From the NCBI GenBank assembly GCA_046590425.1, contig JBKJTI010000121.1, positions 1 to 64,000 on the forward strand: a stretch of 64,000 nt of DNA, read 5' to 3'. Under the pieces are notes generated by a model. It ran no database searches, was not told the origin of the DNA, and saw only the letters and a list, made by a program, of their open reading frames with translations. The stretch comes from Cypionkella sp046590425. Its GTDB lineage: Bacteria; Pseudomonadota; Alphaproteobacteria; Rhodobacterales; Rhodobacteraceae. Shown one piece after another: positions 45,818-58,203 of this stretch. A program made the position numbers and the translations under genes. Position 1 is the stretch's first letter, and every line of letters begins with the position of its first letter.

Positions 45818-46894
45818 ATGTCGATTGAACTGCAATCCATCTCGCGTGTGGTGAAGGGGCAAAGCTATATCCAGCCCACCAACCTCACGCTGGAAAATGG
45901 CACGATGAACGTGCTTCTGGGGCCGACTCTGTCGGGCAAAACCAGCCTGATGCGGCTGATGGCTGGCTTGGATCAACCCACCACCGGCAAGATCTTCTGG
46001 CAGGGCAAAGATGTCACCGGAATGCGCGTGCAAGACCGCAAAGTGGCGATGGTTTACCAGCAATTCATCAACTACCCCGGCATGACGGTATACGACAACA
46101 TCGCCTCCCCCCTCCGCCTGATCGGCAAATCGACAGCCGAGATTGACCGCGCCGTCCGCGAAACCGCTGAAATGCTGAAGCTGACGCCAATGCTGCAACG
46201 CAAACCACTGGAACTGTCTGGCGGCCAGCAACAACGCTGCGCCCTTGCCCGCGCTTTGGTCAAGGAAGCTGGCCTTGTGCTGCTGGATGAACCGCTCGCC
46301 AACCTCGACTACAAACTGCGCGAGGAACTCCGCGCCGAAATCCCGCGCATTTTCGAGAAATCCGGCGCGATTTTCGTCTATGCCACCACCGAACCCGAAG
46401 AAGCCCTGCTGCTCGGCGGCAATACCGCGACGCTGTGGCAAGGCCGCGTCACGCAGTTTGGTGCGACGCCGCATGTTTACCGCCACCCCGTCGATGCCAC
46501 CACCGCCCGCGTGTTCAGCGATCCACCGATGAACTTCCTGAATTTCACCAAGCAGGGCAATGCGTTGCGCTTTGGCGACACCAACGCCGCCGCCTTCAAC
46601 ACCCTGCCCGATGGCAGTTATACCGCAGGCTTCCGCGCCAACCACCTGCATCTGCACAAGCCCTCTGCCAACGCGATTGAACTGCCCTGCACCACCACGG
46701 CCTCCGAGATAACAGGGTCGGAAACCTTCCTGCACCTGCAGCACGGCCAAGACCGTTGGGTAGCACTTGTGCATGGCGTGCAAACCCTGAACGCGGGCGA
46801 TCAGGTCAGCCTTTGGCTCGACCCCACCCATATTTATGTCTTTGACGGCGACGGGCTTTTGGCCTCAACCGCCGCTTACGCGGTGGCTGCATAA
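45818..46894 (+). CDS. glpS: Glycerol ABC transporter ATP-binding subunit GlpS (switch histidine missing)
   Basis: The 358-residue ATPase of the CUT1/MalK group has Walker A GPTLSGKT (35-42), a Q-loop (VYQQF), a canonical signature LSGGQ (133-137), Walker B VLLDEP and a C-terminal TOBE-like regulatory domain. The switch-loop histidine expected in YVTHD is replaced: residues 188-192 read YATTE. Its partner GlpT has the opposite defect. Together they should power glycerol uptake with GlpP, GlpQ and GlpV. Confidence 0.92.
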   Translation: MSIELQSISRVVKGQSYIQPTNLTLENGTMNVLLGPTLSGKTSLMRLMAGLDQPTTGKIFWQGKDVTGMRVQDRKVAMVYQQFINYPGMTVYDNIASPLRLIGKSTAEIDRAVRETAEMLKLTPMLQRKPLELSGGQQQRCALARALVKEAGLVLLDEPLANLDYKLREELRAEIPRIFEKSGAIFVYATTEPEEALLLGGNTATLWQGRVTQFGATPHVYRHPVDATTARVFSDPPMNFLNFTKQGNALRFGDTNAAAFNTLPDGSYTAGFRANHLHLHKPSANAIELPCTTTASEITGSETFLHLQHGQDRWVALVHGVQTLNAGDQVSLWLDPTHIYVFDGDGLLASTAAYAVAA

Positions 46895-47969
46895 TGGCGC
46901 AAATTACCCTCAAAAACCTTGCGCACAGCTACAGCGCCACCCCCACCAGCGACGCGGATTATGCGTTGAAACAGATGGATCACGTCTGGCAAGACGGCGG
47001 GGCTTATGCCCTGCTCGGCTCGTCTGGTTGCGGCAAGACCACACTTTTGAACATCATTTCCGGCCTGCTGCGCCCCAGCCAAGGCCGCGTGCTGTTCGGC
47101 GATCGTGACGTGACCGATGCCGAAACCTCCGAGCGTAACATCGCGCAGGTGTTCCAATTCCCCGTGGTCTACGACACCATGACCGTTCGCGAAAACCTCG
47201 CCTTCCCGCTGCGAAACCGTGGCATGGACCCCGCCTATATCAAGGCCCGTGTGGCGGCGATTGCCCAGACCATCGGCATGGAGGCGACGCTGGATCGCAA
47301 GGCGCGTGGTCTGACCGCCGATGCCAAGCAAAAGATCAGCCTTGGTCGCGGCATGGTGCGTGAAGATGTCAACGCCATCTTGTTCGATGAACCCCTGACC
47401 GTAATCGACCCGCATATGAAATGGGAGCTGCGAACCCAGTTGAAGCAACTCCACCGCGAATTCGGCCACACCATGATCTACGTCACCCATGACCAGACCG
47501 AGGCTTTGACCTTCGCTGACAAAGTCGTGGTGATGTATGATGGCCGTGTCGTGCAAATGGGCACGCCGGAAGAATTGTTCGAAACCCCCGCGCATACCTT
47601 CGTCGGGTACTTCATCGGCTCGCCGGGGATGAACCTTCTGGATGCTTCCGTCACGGGAAACACCGCGCATCTGCAAGGCGTTGATGTGACCCTAGCCGCA
47701 TCCTACGCCCCGCTAACCGGCCGCACCCAAATCGGCATCCGCCCGGAGTATTGCGAACTCTCCGCAACCGAGGGGCTGCCGATCACCATACGCCGCGTCG
47801 AAGACGTTGGCCGCCACCGCATCATTCGCGGCGAGGTCGCGGGCCAGGTGGTCAACGTCATCGCGCCCGAAGGTGCCGAGATTGCCGCCGACCAAACCCG
47901 CGTCCGCTTCGCACCGGAACGCATAAACGTCTACGCCGATGACTGGCGCGTGCAGGGGGGAGCCGTCTG

Positions 47970-47970
<1 letters not shown>
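46894..47970 (+). CDS. glpT: Glycerol ABC transporter ATP-binding subunit GlpT (degenerate signature motif)
   Basis: The 358-residue MalK-like ATPase has Walker A GSSGCGKT (42-49), a Q-loop (VFQFP), Walker B AILFDEP and an intact switch His199 (YVTHDQ), but LTADAKQ (140-146) in place of the LSGGQ signature. A TOBE-like domain follows. The start overlaps the glpS stop by one base (TAATG). In a GlpS-GlpT heterodimer one ATP site would be complete and the other doubly defective. Confidence 0.92.
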
Positions 47971-48838
<868 letters not shown>

Positions 48839-48842
<4 letters not shown>

Positions 48843-49645
48843 TGAAAAACCGCACATCCCTCATCACCATGACGATCTACCTGCTGTTCCTGCTGATCCC
48901 GATCTACTGGCTGATCAACATGAGCCTGAAGACCAACACCGAGATCACCTCGACCTTCTCGCTGTTCCCGAAAAACCTGACCTTCGCCAACTACATCACC
49001 ATCCTGACCGACCCGTCCTGGTATATGGGCTACGTCAATTCGATGATCTACGTGGTGATGAACACGGTGATTTCGATCACCGTAGCATTGCCCGCCGCCT
49101 ATGCGTTCTCGCGCTACAGCTTCATGGGCGACAAGCACCTGTTCTTCTGGCTTCTGACCAACCGAATGTCACCGCCCGCCGTGTTCGCCCTGCCGTTCTT
49201 CCAGCTTTACAGCTCTATCGGCCTGTTCGACACCCATATCGCCGTCGCCCTCGCCCACTGTTTGTTCAACGTCCCCCTCGCGGTGTGGATTCTCGAAGGC
49301 TTCATGCGCGGTGTGCCGAAAGAAATCGACGAGACAGCCTATATCGACGGCTACTCCTTCCCGCGCTTCTTCATCCGCATCTTCATGCCGCTGGTGGCAT
49401 CGGGCATCGGCGTCGCCGCTTTCTTCTGCTTCATGTTCTCCTGGGTCGAACTGCTGCTGTCGCGCACCCTCACCGCCGTTAACGCCAAATCCATCGCCGC
49501 CACCATGACCCGCACCGTCTCGGCCTCAGGTATGGACTGGGGCGTGCTTGCCGCCGCTGGTGTCCTCACCATCATCCCCGGAGCCCTCGTGATCTACTTC
49601 GTACGCAACTACATCGCCAAGGGCTTTGCCCTCGGGAGGGTTTGA
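48839..49645 (+). CDS. glpQ: Glycerol ABC transporter permease GlpQ
   Basis: The 268-residue partner permease has about six helices and the EAA loop DETAYIDGYSFPRFFIRIFMP near residue 165. Two adjacent ATG codons (48839, 48842) are possible starts; AGGAG lies five bases before the first. Despite its symbol it is not the E. coli phosphodiesterase GlpQ; the name follows the rhizobial glpSTPQUV nomenclature. Confidence 0.92.
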
Positions 49646-49646
49646 T

Positions 49647-50048
49647 ATGACCGCTTCACGCTGGAACACCATCTTCGCCAGCCTTTTCGCCGCGATGGCC
49701 GGCTTTCTGGCCTTTCTGGTCTGGGCCACGCCGCGCAATGACGAAGGCTTCCTATGGTTTGATCCGATGATCCCCGGCGGCTGGATGGCCTGGACCTTCC
49801 CGGTCGCTTTGTTCTTCTACATCATCGCGGGCCTGCTGATCACCTTCACATTGCTGGCGATCCGCTACCCCGAAACACCGCGTCACGGCATCCTGCGCAT
49901 TGAGACCACGCGCGGCGACCGGCTGTTCATCACCCTACTCGGCTCGGCCTTCATCAATCTGGCCTGGCTGTTCTTCTTCGGCGCACCGCTGACTGCCGCG
50001 CTGATCCTCTGCCTGCTTTACGCCGCAGCGGTGTTCCGCTGGGTCTGA
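49647..50048 (+). CDS. glpU: Small membrane protein GlpU (DUF2160)
   Basis: The 133-residue protein has three to four hydrophobic helices and the segment WFDPMIPGGWMAWTFPVALF typical of the DUF2160 proteins found between permease and binding-protein genes in glycerol ABC operons. Its role is not known. The ATG at 49647 has GGGAGG about seven bases upstream; a start seven codons earlier inside glpQ is less likely. Confidence 0.85.
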   Translation: MTASRWNTIFASLFAAMAGFLAFLVWATPRNDEGFLWFDPMIPGGWMAWTFPVALFFYIIAGLLITFTLLAIRYPETPRHGILRIETTRGDRLFITLLGSAFINLAWLFFFGAPLTAALILCLLYAAAVFRWV

Positions 50049-50062
50049 CGGCAGCAAACCAC

Positions 50063-50082
50063 CCCGGCGGGCCACCGCCGGG
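50063..50082 (+). promoter_or_regulatory. Intercistronic hairpin before glpV
   Basis: A perfect 8-base stem CCCGGCGG/CCGCCGGG with a 4-base loop lies 36 bases before the glpV start. Such hairpins often stabilise the binding-protein part of an ABC operon message. Confidence 0.5.
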
Positions 50083-50118
50083 CAAATCAACGACACTCAA
50101 CATTCTGGGAGGAATCGA

Positions 50119-51840
<1,722 letters not shown>

Positions 51841-51856
51841 TCTGACAGGCTGACAA

Positions 51857-51888
51857 AGGGGGGCGGGGTGCAAGCCTCGCCCCTTTTT
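51857..51888 (+). terminator. Terminator after glpV
   Basis: GGGGCGGGG (51860-51868) pairs with CCTCGCCCC (51875-51883) with one G-T pair, followed by TTTTTGTT. Confidence 0.8.
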
Positions 51889-51925
51889 GTTGCGCAAGGT
51901 TGCGGGAACCGTTGTCGTAGAACTT

Positions 51926-52115
51926 CGAACCGAAAGAAAACTCTGCGGTGCAGAGTTTTCCGGTTCGTTGCTCATAAGGCCGCCAGCCGTTGAGCAAGGG
52001 GGTTTGTCCCGCAAACTGTCGCGCAGTAATCTGGCCGCGCCTGTCTGGGCTGGCGCGGTATCGCGCCTGCCGAGGGCAGGCAGGCGCGGCCAGATTTGTC
52101 TGTGGCCAAATCTGG
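51926..52115. repeat. Cluster of long palindromes between glpV and glpK
   Basis: Several strong inverted repeats are packed here. There is a 10-base perfect stem (51937-51946/51950-51959) extended by CGAACCG/CGGTTCG outside it. A 16-base perfect pair (52028-52043/52081-52096) encloses two 6-base hairpins (52052-52067, 52066-52080). A 9-base pair CCAGATTTG/CAAATCTGG (52090-52115) overlaps the right arm. This may be a mobile palindromic element or a structured leader. No protein is encoded. Confidence 0.6.
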
Positions 52116-52210
52116 CAAGACAAACAATCGCCATTTCCCTCTGGGCCAAGCCTAAACTACTCTCGCCTACAACGTGCCCTAAACCACCCCAAACGTTAAA
52201 AATCCCTTAA

Positions 52211-52267
52211 TTCGACTACCCCAACCATCTGATATAAAACAACAATAAAAGGTCCCGAGTTGGGACC
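52211..52267 (+). promoter_or_regulatory. Candidate glpK promoter with downstream palindrome
   Basis: TTCGAC and TATAAA (52233-52238), spaced 16 bases, form a fair promoter. GGTCCC-5-GGGACC (52251-52267) follows just before the ribosome site and could be an operator or a leader hairpin. Confidence 0.4.
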
Positions 52268-52286
52268 ATACCACCTCGGAGGCCAC

Positions 52287-53771
52287 ATGACCCATATCCT
52301 CGCCATCGACCAAGGCACCACCTCATCCCGCGCCATCCTGTTTGGTGCGGGCCTGAAAGTCATCTCCTCCGCCCAAGCCGAGTTTCCCCAACACTACCCC
52401 CAGCCCGGCTGGGTCGAACACGACCCCGCCGATCTCTGGGCCACAGTGGCCGCCACCACCCGCGCCGCCATCGAGCGCGCCGGAATAGATGCCCACTCCA
52501 TCGCCGCCATCGGCATCACCAACCAACGCGAAACCACCCTGCTGTGGGACCGCGCCACCGGCCAACCCCTGCACAACGCCATCGTCTGGCAAGACCGCCG
52601 CACCGCCGACACCTGCACCGCCCTCAAGGATGCAGGGCACGAGCCGATGATCACCGCCCGCACCGGCCTGCTGCTCGACCCCTACTTTTCCGGCACCAAA
52701 CTGAAATGGCTGCTCGACCACATCCCCAACGCCCGCGCCCGCGCAGCCAATGGGGAACTCGCCTTCGGCACCGTCGACACCTACCTGATCTGGCAACTGA
52801 CCGGAGGCCGCACCCACGCCACCGACGCCACCAACGCCGCCCGCACCCTTCTGTACAACATCGCCGAGGGCCACTGGGACGCCGAGATCTGCGCCCTGCT
52901 CGACATCCCCATGCGTCTGCTGCCCGAAGTCCGTGACAGTTCCGCCAATTTCGGCCTGACCCGCGCCGATCTGTTCGGCCATGAGATCCCGATCCTTGGC
53001 GTCGCAGGCGACCAGCAAGCCGCCACCGTCGGCCAGGCCTGCTTCCAACCCGGCATGATGAAATCTACCTACGGCACCGGCTGCTTTGCTTTGCTCAATA
53101 CGGGCGATAAAATGGTGCCGTCAAAAAACCGCCTGCTCACCACCATCGCCTACCAACTGGACGGCAAACCCACCTATGCGCTGGAAGGCTCGATCTTCAT
53201 CGCAGGTGCGGTCGTCCAGTGGCTGCGCGATGGCCTCAAGATCATCCGTGAGGCGAAAGAAACCCAACCCCTCGCCGAAGCCGCCGATCCCGCGCAAGAC
53301 GTCATCCTCGTCCCCGCCTTCACCGGTCTCGGTGCGCCCTATTGGCGGCCCGATTGCCGGGGCGCGATCTATGGGCTGAACCGCAACTCTGGCCCGGCTG
53401 AATTGGCGAAAGCAGCGCTGGAAAGCGTGGGCTTTCAAACCCGGGACCTGCTGGAAGCCATGCGCGCCGATTGGGGCGTCGCGGCGGAAGGCGTGCTGAG
53501 GGTTGATGGCGGCATGACGGCTTCAGACTGGGCTATGCAGTTTCTATCGGATATTCTGGGCGCACCCGTTGATCGCCCGGTCATTACCGAAACCACGGCA
53601 TTGGGCGCGGCCTATCTGGCTGGCCTGAAGGCAGGGATTTGCCCAAGCCCTGAGGAGTTTCAGAAATCCTGGGCGCGGCAAAGACGGTTTCTACCGCTGA
53701 TGGATGAAACAAAACGCACCGCCAAATACGCGCGGTGGAACCGCGCCGTTGCGGCAACCATGAGTGTTTAA
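52287..53771 (+). CDS. glpK: Glycerol kinase
   Basis: The 494-residue FGGY-family kinase phosphorylates glycerol to glycerol-3-phosphate. It opens with the phosphate-binding motif AIDQGTTSSRAILF. NQRETTLLWDR, GTVDTYLIWQLTGG and GDQQAATVGQ are typical of GlpK. The ATG at 52287 has GGAGG four bases before it. Separation from glpD-V by a terminator and by its own promoter-like site suggests independent transcription. Confidence 0.95.
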   Translation: MTHILAIDQGTTSSRAILFGAGLKVISSAQAEFPQHYPQPGWVEHDPADLWATVAATTRAAIERAGIDAHSIAAIGITNQRETTLLWDRATGQPLHNAIVWQDRRTADTCTALKDAGHEPMITARTGLLLDPYFSGTKLKWLLDHIPNARARAANGELAFGTVDTYLIWQLTGGRTHATDATNAARTLLYNIAEGHWDAEICALLDIPMRLLPEVRDSSANFGLTRADLFGHEIPILGVAGDQQAATVGQACFQPGMMKSTYGTGCFALLNTGDKMVPSKNRLLTTIAYQLDGKPTYALEGSIFIAGAVVQWLRDGLKIIREAKETQPLAEAADPAQDVILVPAFTGLGAPYWRPDCRGAIYGLNRNSGPAELAKAALESVGFQTRDLLEAMRADWGVAAEGVLRVDGGMTASDWAMQFLSDILGAPVDRPVITETTALGAAYLAGLKAGICPSPEEFQKSWARQRRFLPLMDETKRTAKYARWNRAVAATMSV

Positions 53772-54232
53772 GACGGCAGCATCATCGTCTCAGGGGGAAA
53801 CCTCGGACAATGGTTCGTGTCCGATATTGGTCTGAAAGCCGAGGCTGCCGCCTTGCAGCCGGCGGCGACAGTAGACGGCAGTATTGATTATGTCTTCGGC
53901 AAAGCCGAGGGCGAACCGTCACAGACGCTGCGGATTTCGGCCATGGCTTCGCCTATGCGCAGAATGCGAGGCATGACTGGTCCGCCCCGTCGAATGCCCG
54001 TGCCTTGCCTCAACGTCGCGCAATTTCTATCTCCCCGGTTAATCTGCTAGAAATACTGTGCGCAATCATCTGCTGCGTATCTACCTTGACGGATATGCCC
54101 GAAGGTTGGGTGCTGGTCGATATCGCGGCGGGGCGCTCTGCGGCGACGACTGTCACATCTATGCCGGAAAACATCCCAATCTGAACTACCCCGCGTCATC
54201 GGGCATGAGCTTTCGGGCTGGGTTGCGGTTGC
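53772..54232 (+). other. Non-coding stretch with unrecognised gene debris
   Basis: Short open segments read as protein-like text, for example GNLGQWFVSDIGLKAEAA near 53800 and a shifted continuation GFAYAQNARHDWSAPSN near 53945, but no frame stays open and no family could be named. It looks like decayed coding DNA. Confidence 0.4.
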
Positions 54233-54471
54233 GGTGTGCATGCCCTGCGCGCAACGCAATTTGATCTGAAAGCGGGCGAGGTTCATGCCCCCACGGGCCA
54301 TGGGCGAGAACCGCGCTGCGAGACCGACGTTGATGAAGGTCTTGGCCGGCATCTATGCCCCCGATAGCCGCAGCGTTGTGGTCAACGACTGCAAACTGCG
54401 CATCGCAGGGCCGCACGGCCCATGCGTTGGGGATCGACATCATCCATCAGGAACTGCCGCTGAACCGATCA
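54233..54471 (+). pseudogene. Remnant of a sugar ABC transporter ATPase (RbsA-like)
   Basis: Three frames together restore an RbsA-type N-terminus. GVHALRATQFDLKAGEVHA comes first, then after a shift MGENRAARPTLMKVLAGIYA, and after another AHALGIDIIHQELPLNRS. The Walker A reads GENRAARPT instead of GENGAGKST. At least two frameshifts and the lost P-loop make it non-functional. Similarity stops at about 54471. Confidence 0.75.
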
Positions 54472-54983
54472 CGCAGAGGGGCTCTGTGCTCATCGACAGC
54501 CCCCGGTCATGACCCCTGCTCGGTCACCAGGCTAGTGGTATCGGGGGCCAATCAGGATTTGTTCACCACCGGACGTGGCACAGTGTCCGGCTATAGACCG
54601 ATGGCCTGCCTCAAGGTGCCACCAATATTGAGATGTTCAGGAAGATGGAGGAGGATATATATCTGAACATCGGTGATATTTTGTCGCCGAATTGGCCGCG
54701 ATCGCCGCTTGTATGGTGACCCCAAAATGATGGGCGTCGACCGGTCCCTGTCAGGTCCAATGGAAAGCCTCGCGGAGGGCAACTGGCAGGCGATGCAGCA
54801 GGAGGTGTTTCAACAAGACTAAACGATTGCAGGCAACCGCGCCGCGATATGCACGGCCAGACTGGTCCGCTGCCCGACCTCGCCGCTGACGTTGTGCGCC
54901 CAAGGCATCGTGATGTGAATCGCCCGCCTGATTAACTTGGATCGCTTTAAGGATTAAGTAGGACCACATTGTCGCTTTGCAGG
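54472..54983. other. Decayed intergenic region
   Basis: No complete gene. A short segment near 54760-54822 (PMESLAEGNWQAMQQEVFQ then stop) looks like the C-terminus of a lost protein that I cannot identify. The remainder shows no recognisable feature. Confidence 0.4.
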
Positions 54984-54990
54984 CACAAAC

Positions 54991-55046
54991 GCCCCGGCCG
55001 TTTCCAGCCGGGGCGCAGGGCCTAAAGCGCTTGGGTTCGCTTTAGG
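54991..55046 (-). terminator. Double hairpin terminator of acrB
   Basis: CCTAAAGCG/CGCTTTAGG (55021-55029, 55038-55046) spans the acrB stop. CGCCCCGGC/GCCGGGGCG (54991-54999, 55008-55016) follows and, read on minus, is trailed by GTTTGT. Confidence 0.65.
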
Positions 55047-58000
55047 CTGGTGTGGCTGTGATCGGAGCCTTGGTCTGGCCGCGCGAGAACAGGCGGTTGA
55101 TCAGCACGAAGAACACCGGCACGAAGATCACGGCCAATGCGGTGCCCGTCATGGTGCCAAACAGCGTGGCATAGCCGATGGCTTCGCGCGCGCCTGCACC
55201 CGCGCCCGACGACAGCACCAACGGCACCACCCCCAGACCAAAGGCGAGCGAGGTCATCAGGATCGGACGGAAGCGCAGTCTGGCCGCCTGCGTCACAGCT
55301 TCCACCGCCGACTCGCCAAGGCTGACCATGCGTTCGCGGGCAAATTCGACTATCATGATGCCGTTCTTGCCGGTCAGTCCCACCACGGTCAGCAGCCCGA
55401 CCTGGAAGTAGACCCCGTTCGACTGCCCCCCAACCCACGCGCCAATCAATGCGCCCAGCACGCCCACGGGCATCGCCAACAGCACTACAATCGGAATTGT
55501 CCAGCTTTCATAGAGCGCGGCAAGGCACAAAAACACCGCCGCAAGTGCGAGGCCATAGAGAGCCATCGCCCCTGCCCCGGCTTCCTTTTCTTCCAGCGAC
55601 ATGCCTGTCCACTGCAAGCTGAACCCCGGCGGCAGTTTGGTGGCAAGTTCCTCCATCGCGGCGATAGCGGCACCCGAGGTGTAGCCGGGCGCTGCGGTGC
55701 CATCGATGCCCATCGAGGGCATGGCGTTGTAGCGGGTCACCTGTTGCGGACCGTACACCCATTCCTGCGTCAAGAACGTCGAGAAATCGACGAAATCGCC
55801 GTTCACGTTCTGCACGCGCCACAGCGACAGATCTTCCGGGGTCGAGCGTGCAGCCGGTTCCCCCTGCACGAAGACCCGCTTGACGCGGCCTTGATACAGG
55901 AAGTCGTTCACATAGGCGCTCGACCAGATGGTGTTCAGGAATGTGCCGACATCCGCAGCTGTCACGCCCACCGCACCCGCTTTGGCCCAGTCGATGTTCA
56001 ACCGGAACTGCGGCGCGTCTTCAACGCCACTTGGTCGCACACCGCTTAGGATGGGATTCTGTGCAGCCATGCCCAGCAGCATATTGCGCGCTGCGAGCAA
56101 TTCTTCATGGGTCTTGCCGCTGGTGGCTTGCAGATAGGCACTGAAGCCGTTCGATGTGCCAAGCTCTGACACTGCTGAAGGCGCGAAGGGCACCACCATG
56201 GCCTCGTTGATGCCAAAGAACAACGGACCAAAGGCACGCCCGACGATGGCCTGAACCGACGACTCGACGGTTGTGCGCTCTTCCCAATCTTTTAGCTTGG
56301 TGAACAACAGGCCCATATTCTGACCCTGCCCGCCAAACGAAAAGCCGCGCACCGAGAACACTGCTTCGGCATTCGCTGCCTCACCTTTCAGCCAGTAATC
56401 CTCGACCTTGCGCAGCACCTTTTCGGTAGCCCCGGCCGTGGCACCCGAGGGCAGTTGCACGATGGTAATCAGCGAACCCTGATCTTCATCGGGCAAAAAC
56501 GAGGTGGGCGTGCGCGAGTACAAAGCCGCCATACCGGCCAGGATCACCGCATAAATCAGCAGCATGCTCAGCGGCTTGCCCGTCACATACCGCACAAGTC
56601 CGGTATAGCCATTGGTCAGACGGCCAAAGTTGCGCTCGAACCAGTTTGCAAACCCGCCCCCCAGTTTCGCCAAGATGCCTTTCCGTTTTGCGCCATGCGC
56701 ATGCGGTTTCAGCATTGTCGCGCACAAGGCGGGCGTGAAGATCAGCGCCACCAGCACCGAAAGCCCCATCGCCGAGACAATTGTGACGGCGAATTGCTTG
56801 TACATCTCGCCCGTCGCACCGCCAAAGAACGCCATCGGCACGAACACCGCCGAGACCACCATCGCGATGCCCACCAGCGCGCCCGAGATTTCGTCCATCG
56901 ACTTCTCGGTCGCCTCTTTTGGCCCAATGCCCTCTTCCTGCATGATGCGTTCGACGTTTTCGACCACCACAATGGCGTCATCCACCAAGAGGCCGATGGC
57001 CAGAACCATCGCCAGCATGGTCAAGGTGTTGATCGTAAAGCCCAAGCTGGCCATGATGCCGAAGGTGCCCAGCAAAACCACCGGGACTGCCAGCGTTGGG
57101 ATCAGCGTGGCGCGGAAGTTGTGCAAGAACACCAAGATCACCAAGACCACCAAGGCGATGGCTTCGATCAGCGTCTCCACCACGGCCTCAATCGACAAGA
57201 GCACGAAGGGCGTGGTGTCATAGGGGATGACATAGCTTGTCCCCGCCGGGAAGTCGCGCGATAGGTCCTCGATCTTGGCCTTGACCAGCTTTGCCGTATC
57301 CAGCGCATTCGCACCCGAAGCCAGTTGTACCGCCATAGCCGCCGCTGGCTTGCCGTTGTAAAAACCCGAAATTTCATAGGTCTCAGCGCCCAACTCCGCC
57401 CGTGCGACATCACGCAGCAGCACAAGGCCACCATCGGTATCGGCGCGCAGCACGATGCGTTCAAAATCCTCTGGCGTCTTCAACAGCGATTGCGCGGTGA
57501 TGGTGGCGTTCAGCTCCTGCCCCTCGGGTGCCGGCATCGCGCCAAAAGCTCCCGCCGAGATTTGTGCGTTTTGGGCGCGGATCGCGGCAATCACCGTTGC
57601 AGGCGACAGGTCGTAATACTTCAGCTTCAACGGATCAAGCCAGATCCGCATCGCATATTCCGAACCAAACACCTGCACTTTGCCAACACCGTCCAGCCGC
57701 GAGATCGGTTCGACCAGATTGGACGCAAGATAATCCGCAAGGTCGATGCCATTTTGCGCGCCACCGTCCGAGACAAGACCGACGATCATCAAAAACCCGG
57801 TCGCGGATTTTTCAACGGTCACGCCCTGCCGCGTCACGGTTTCTGGCAGCCCGGCCTCGGCCTGCGCCAGCTTGTTTTGCACCTGCACCTGCGCGAGGTC
57901 TGGATCAGTGCCGATGCGGAAGGTCAGCGTGATCGAGATTTGCCCGTTCGAGGTGGTTGAAGAGGTGATATAGCGCAGCCCGTCCAGCCCGGTCATCTCT

Positions 58001-58200
58001 TTCTCGATGATCTGCACCACAGTATCGGCAGCGGTTTCCGCCGACGCGCCGGGGTAGCTCGCGCTGATCACGATCGACGGCCCCGCAATCGACGGATATT
58101 GCGAGACCGGCAAACGCATCACCGACAACACGCCTACCGCCATCACGATGATCGCCAATACCCATGCAAAGATCGGGCGATTGATAAAGAAACGCGACAT
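55042..58200 (-). CDS. acrB: RND multidrug efflux permease (AcrB/MexB type)
   Basis: The 1052-residue inner-membrane pump of the HAE-1 family begins MSRFFINRPIFAWVLAIIVM, with twelve predicted helices and two large periplasmic loops. The proton-relay Asp pair lies in GLLVDDAIVVVENVER (helix 4). It exports drugs or solvents by proton exchange through AcrA and an outer-membrane channel. It follows acrA by three bases. Length and motifs are intact. Confidence 0.95.
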   Translation of the reverse strand: MSRFFINRPIFAWVLAIIVMAVGVLSVMRLPVSQYPSIAGPSIVISASYPGASAETAADTVVQIIEKEMTGLDGLRYITSSTTSNGQISITLTFRIGTDPDLAQVQVQNKLAQAEAGLPETVTRQGVTVEKSATGFLMIVGLVSDGGAQNGIDLADYLASNLVEPISRLDGVGKVQVFGSEYAMRIWLDPLKLKYYDLSPATVIAAIRAQNAQISAGAFGAMPAPEGQELNATITAQSLLKTPEDFERIVLRADTDGGLVLLRDVARAELGAETYEISGFYNGKPAAAMAVQLASGANALDTAKLVKAKIEDLSRDFPAGTSYVIPYDTTPFVLLSIEAVVETLIEAIALVVLVILVFLHNFRATLIPTLAVPVVLLGTFGIMASLGFTINTLTMLAMVLAIGLLVDDAIVVVENVERIMQEEGIGPKEATEKSMDEISGALVGIAMVVSAVFVPMAFFGGATGEMYKQFAVTIVSAMGLSVLVALIFTPALCATMLKPHAHGAKRKGILAKLGGGFANWFERNFGRLTNGYTGLVRYVTGKPLSMLLIYAVILAGMAALYSRTPTSFLPDEDQGSLITIVQLPSGATAGATEKVLRKVEDYWLKGEAANAEAVFSVRGFSFGGQGQNMGLLFTKLKDWEERTTVESSVQAIVGRAFGPLFFGINEAMVVPFAPSAVSELGTSNGFSAYLQATSGKTHEELLAARNMLLGMAAQNPILSGVRPSGVEDAPQFRLNIDWAKAGAVGVTAADVGTFLNTIWSSAYVNDFLYQGRVKRVFVQGEPAARSTPEDLSLWRVQNVNGDFVDFSTFLTQEWVYGPQQVTRYNAMPSMGIDGTAAPGYTSGAAIAAMEELATKLPPGFSLQWTGMSLEEKEAGAGAMALYGLALAAVFLCLAALYESWTIPIVVLLAMPVGVLGALIGAWVGGQSNGVYFQVGLLTVVGLTGKNGIMIVEFARERMVSLGESAVEAVTQAARLRFRPILMTSLAFGLGVVPLVLSSGAGAGAREAIGYATLFGTMTGTALAVIFVPVFFVLINRLFSRGQTKAPITATPA

Positions 58201-58203
58201 GTA

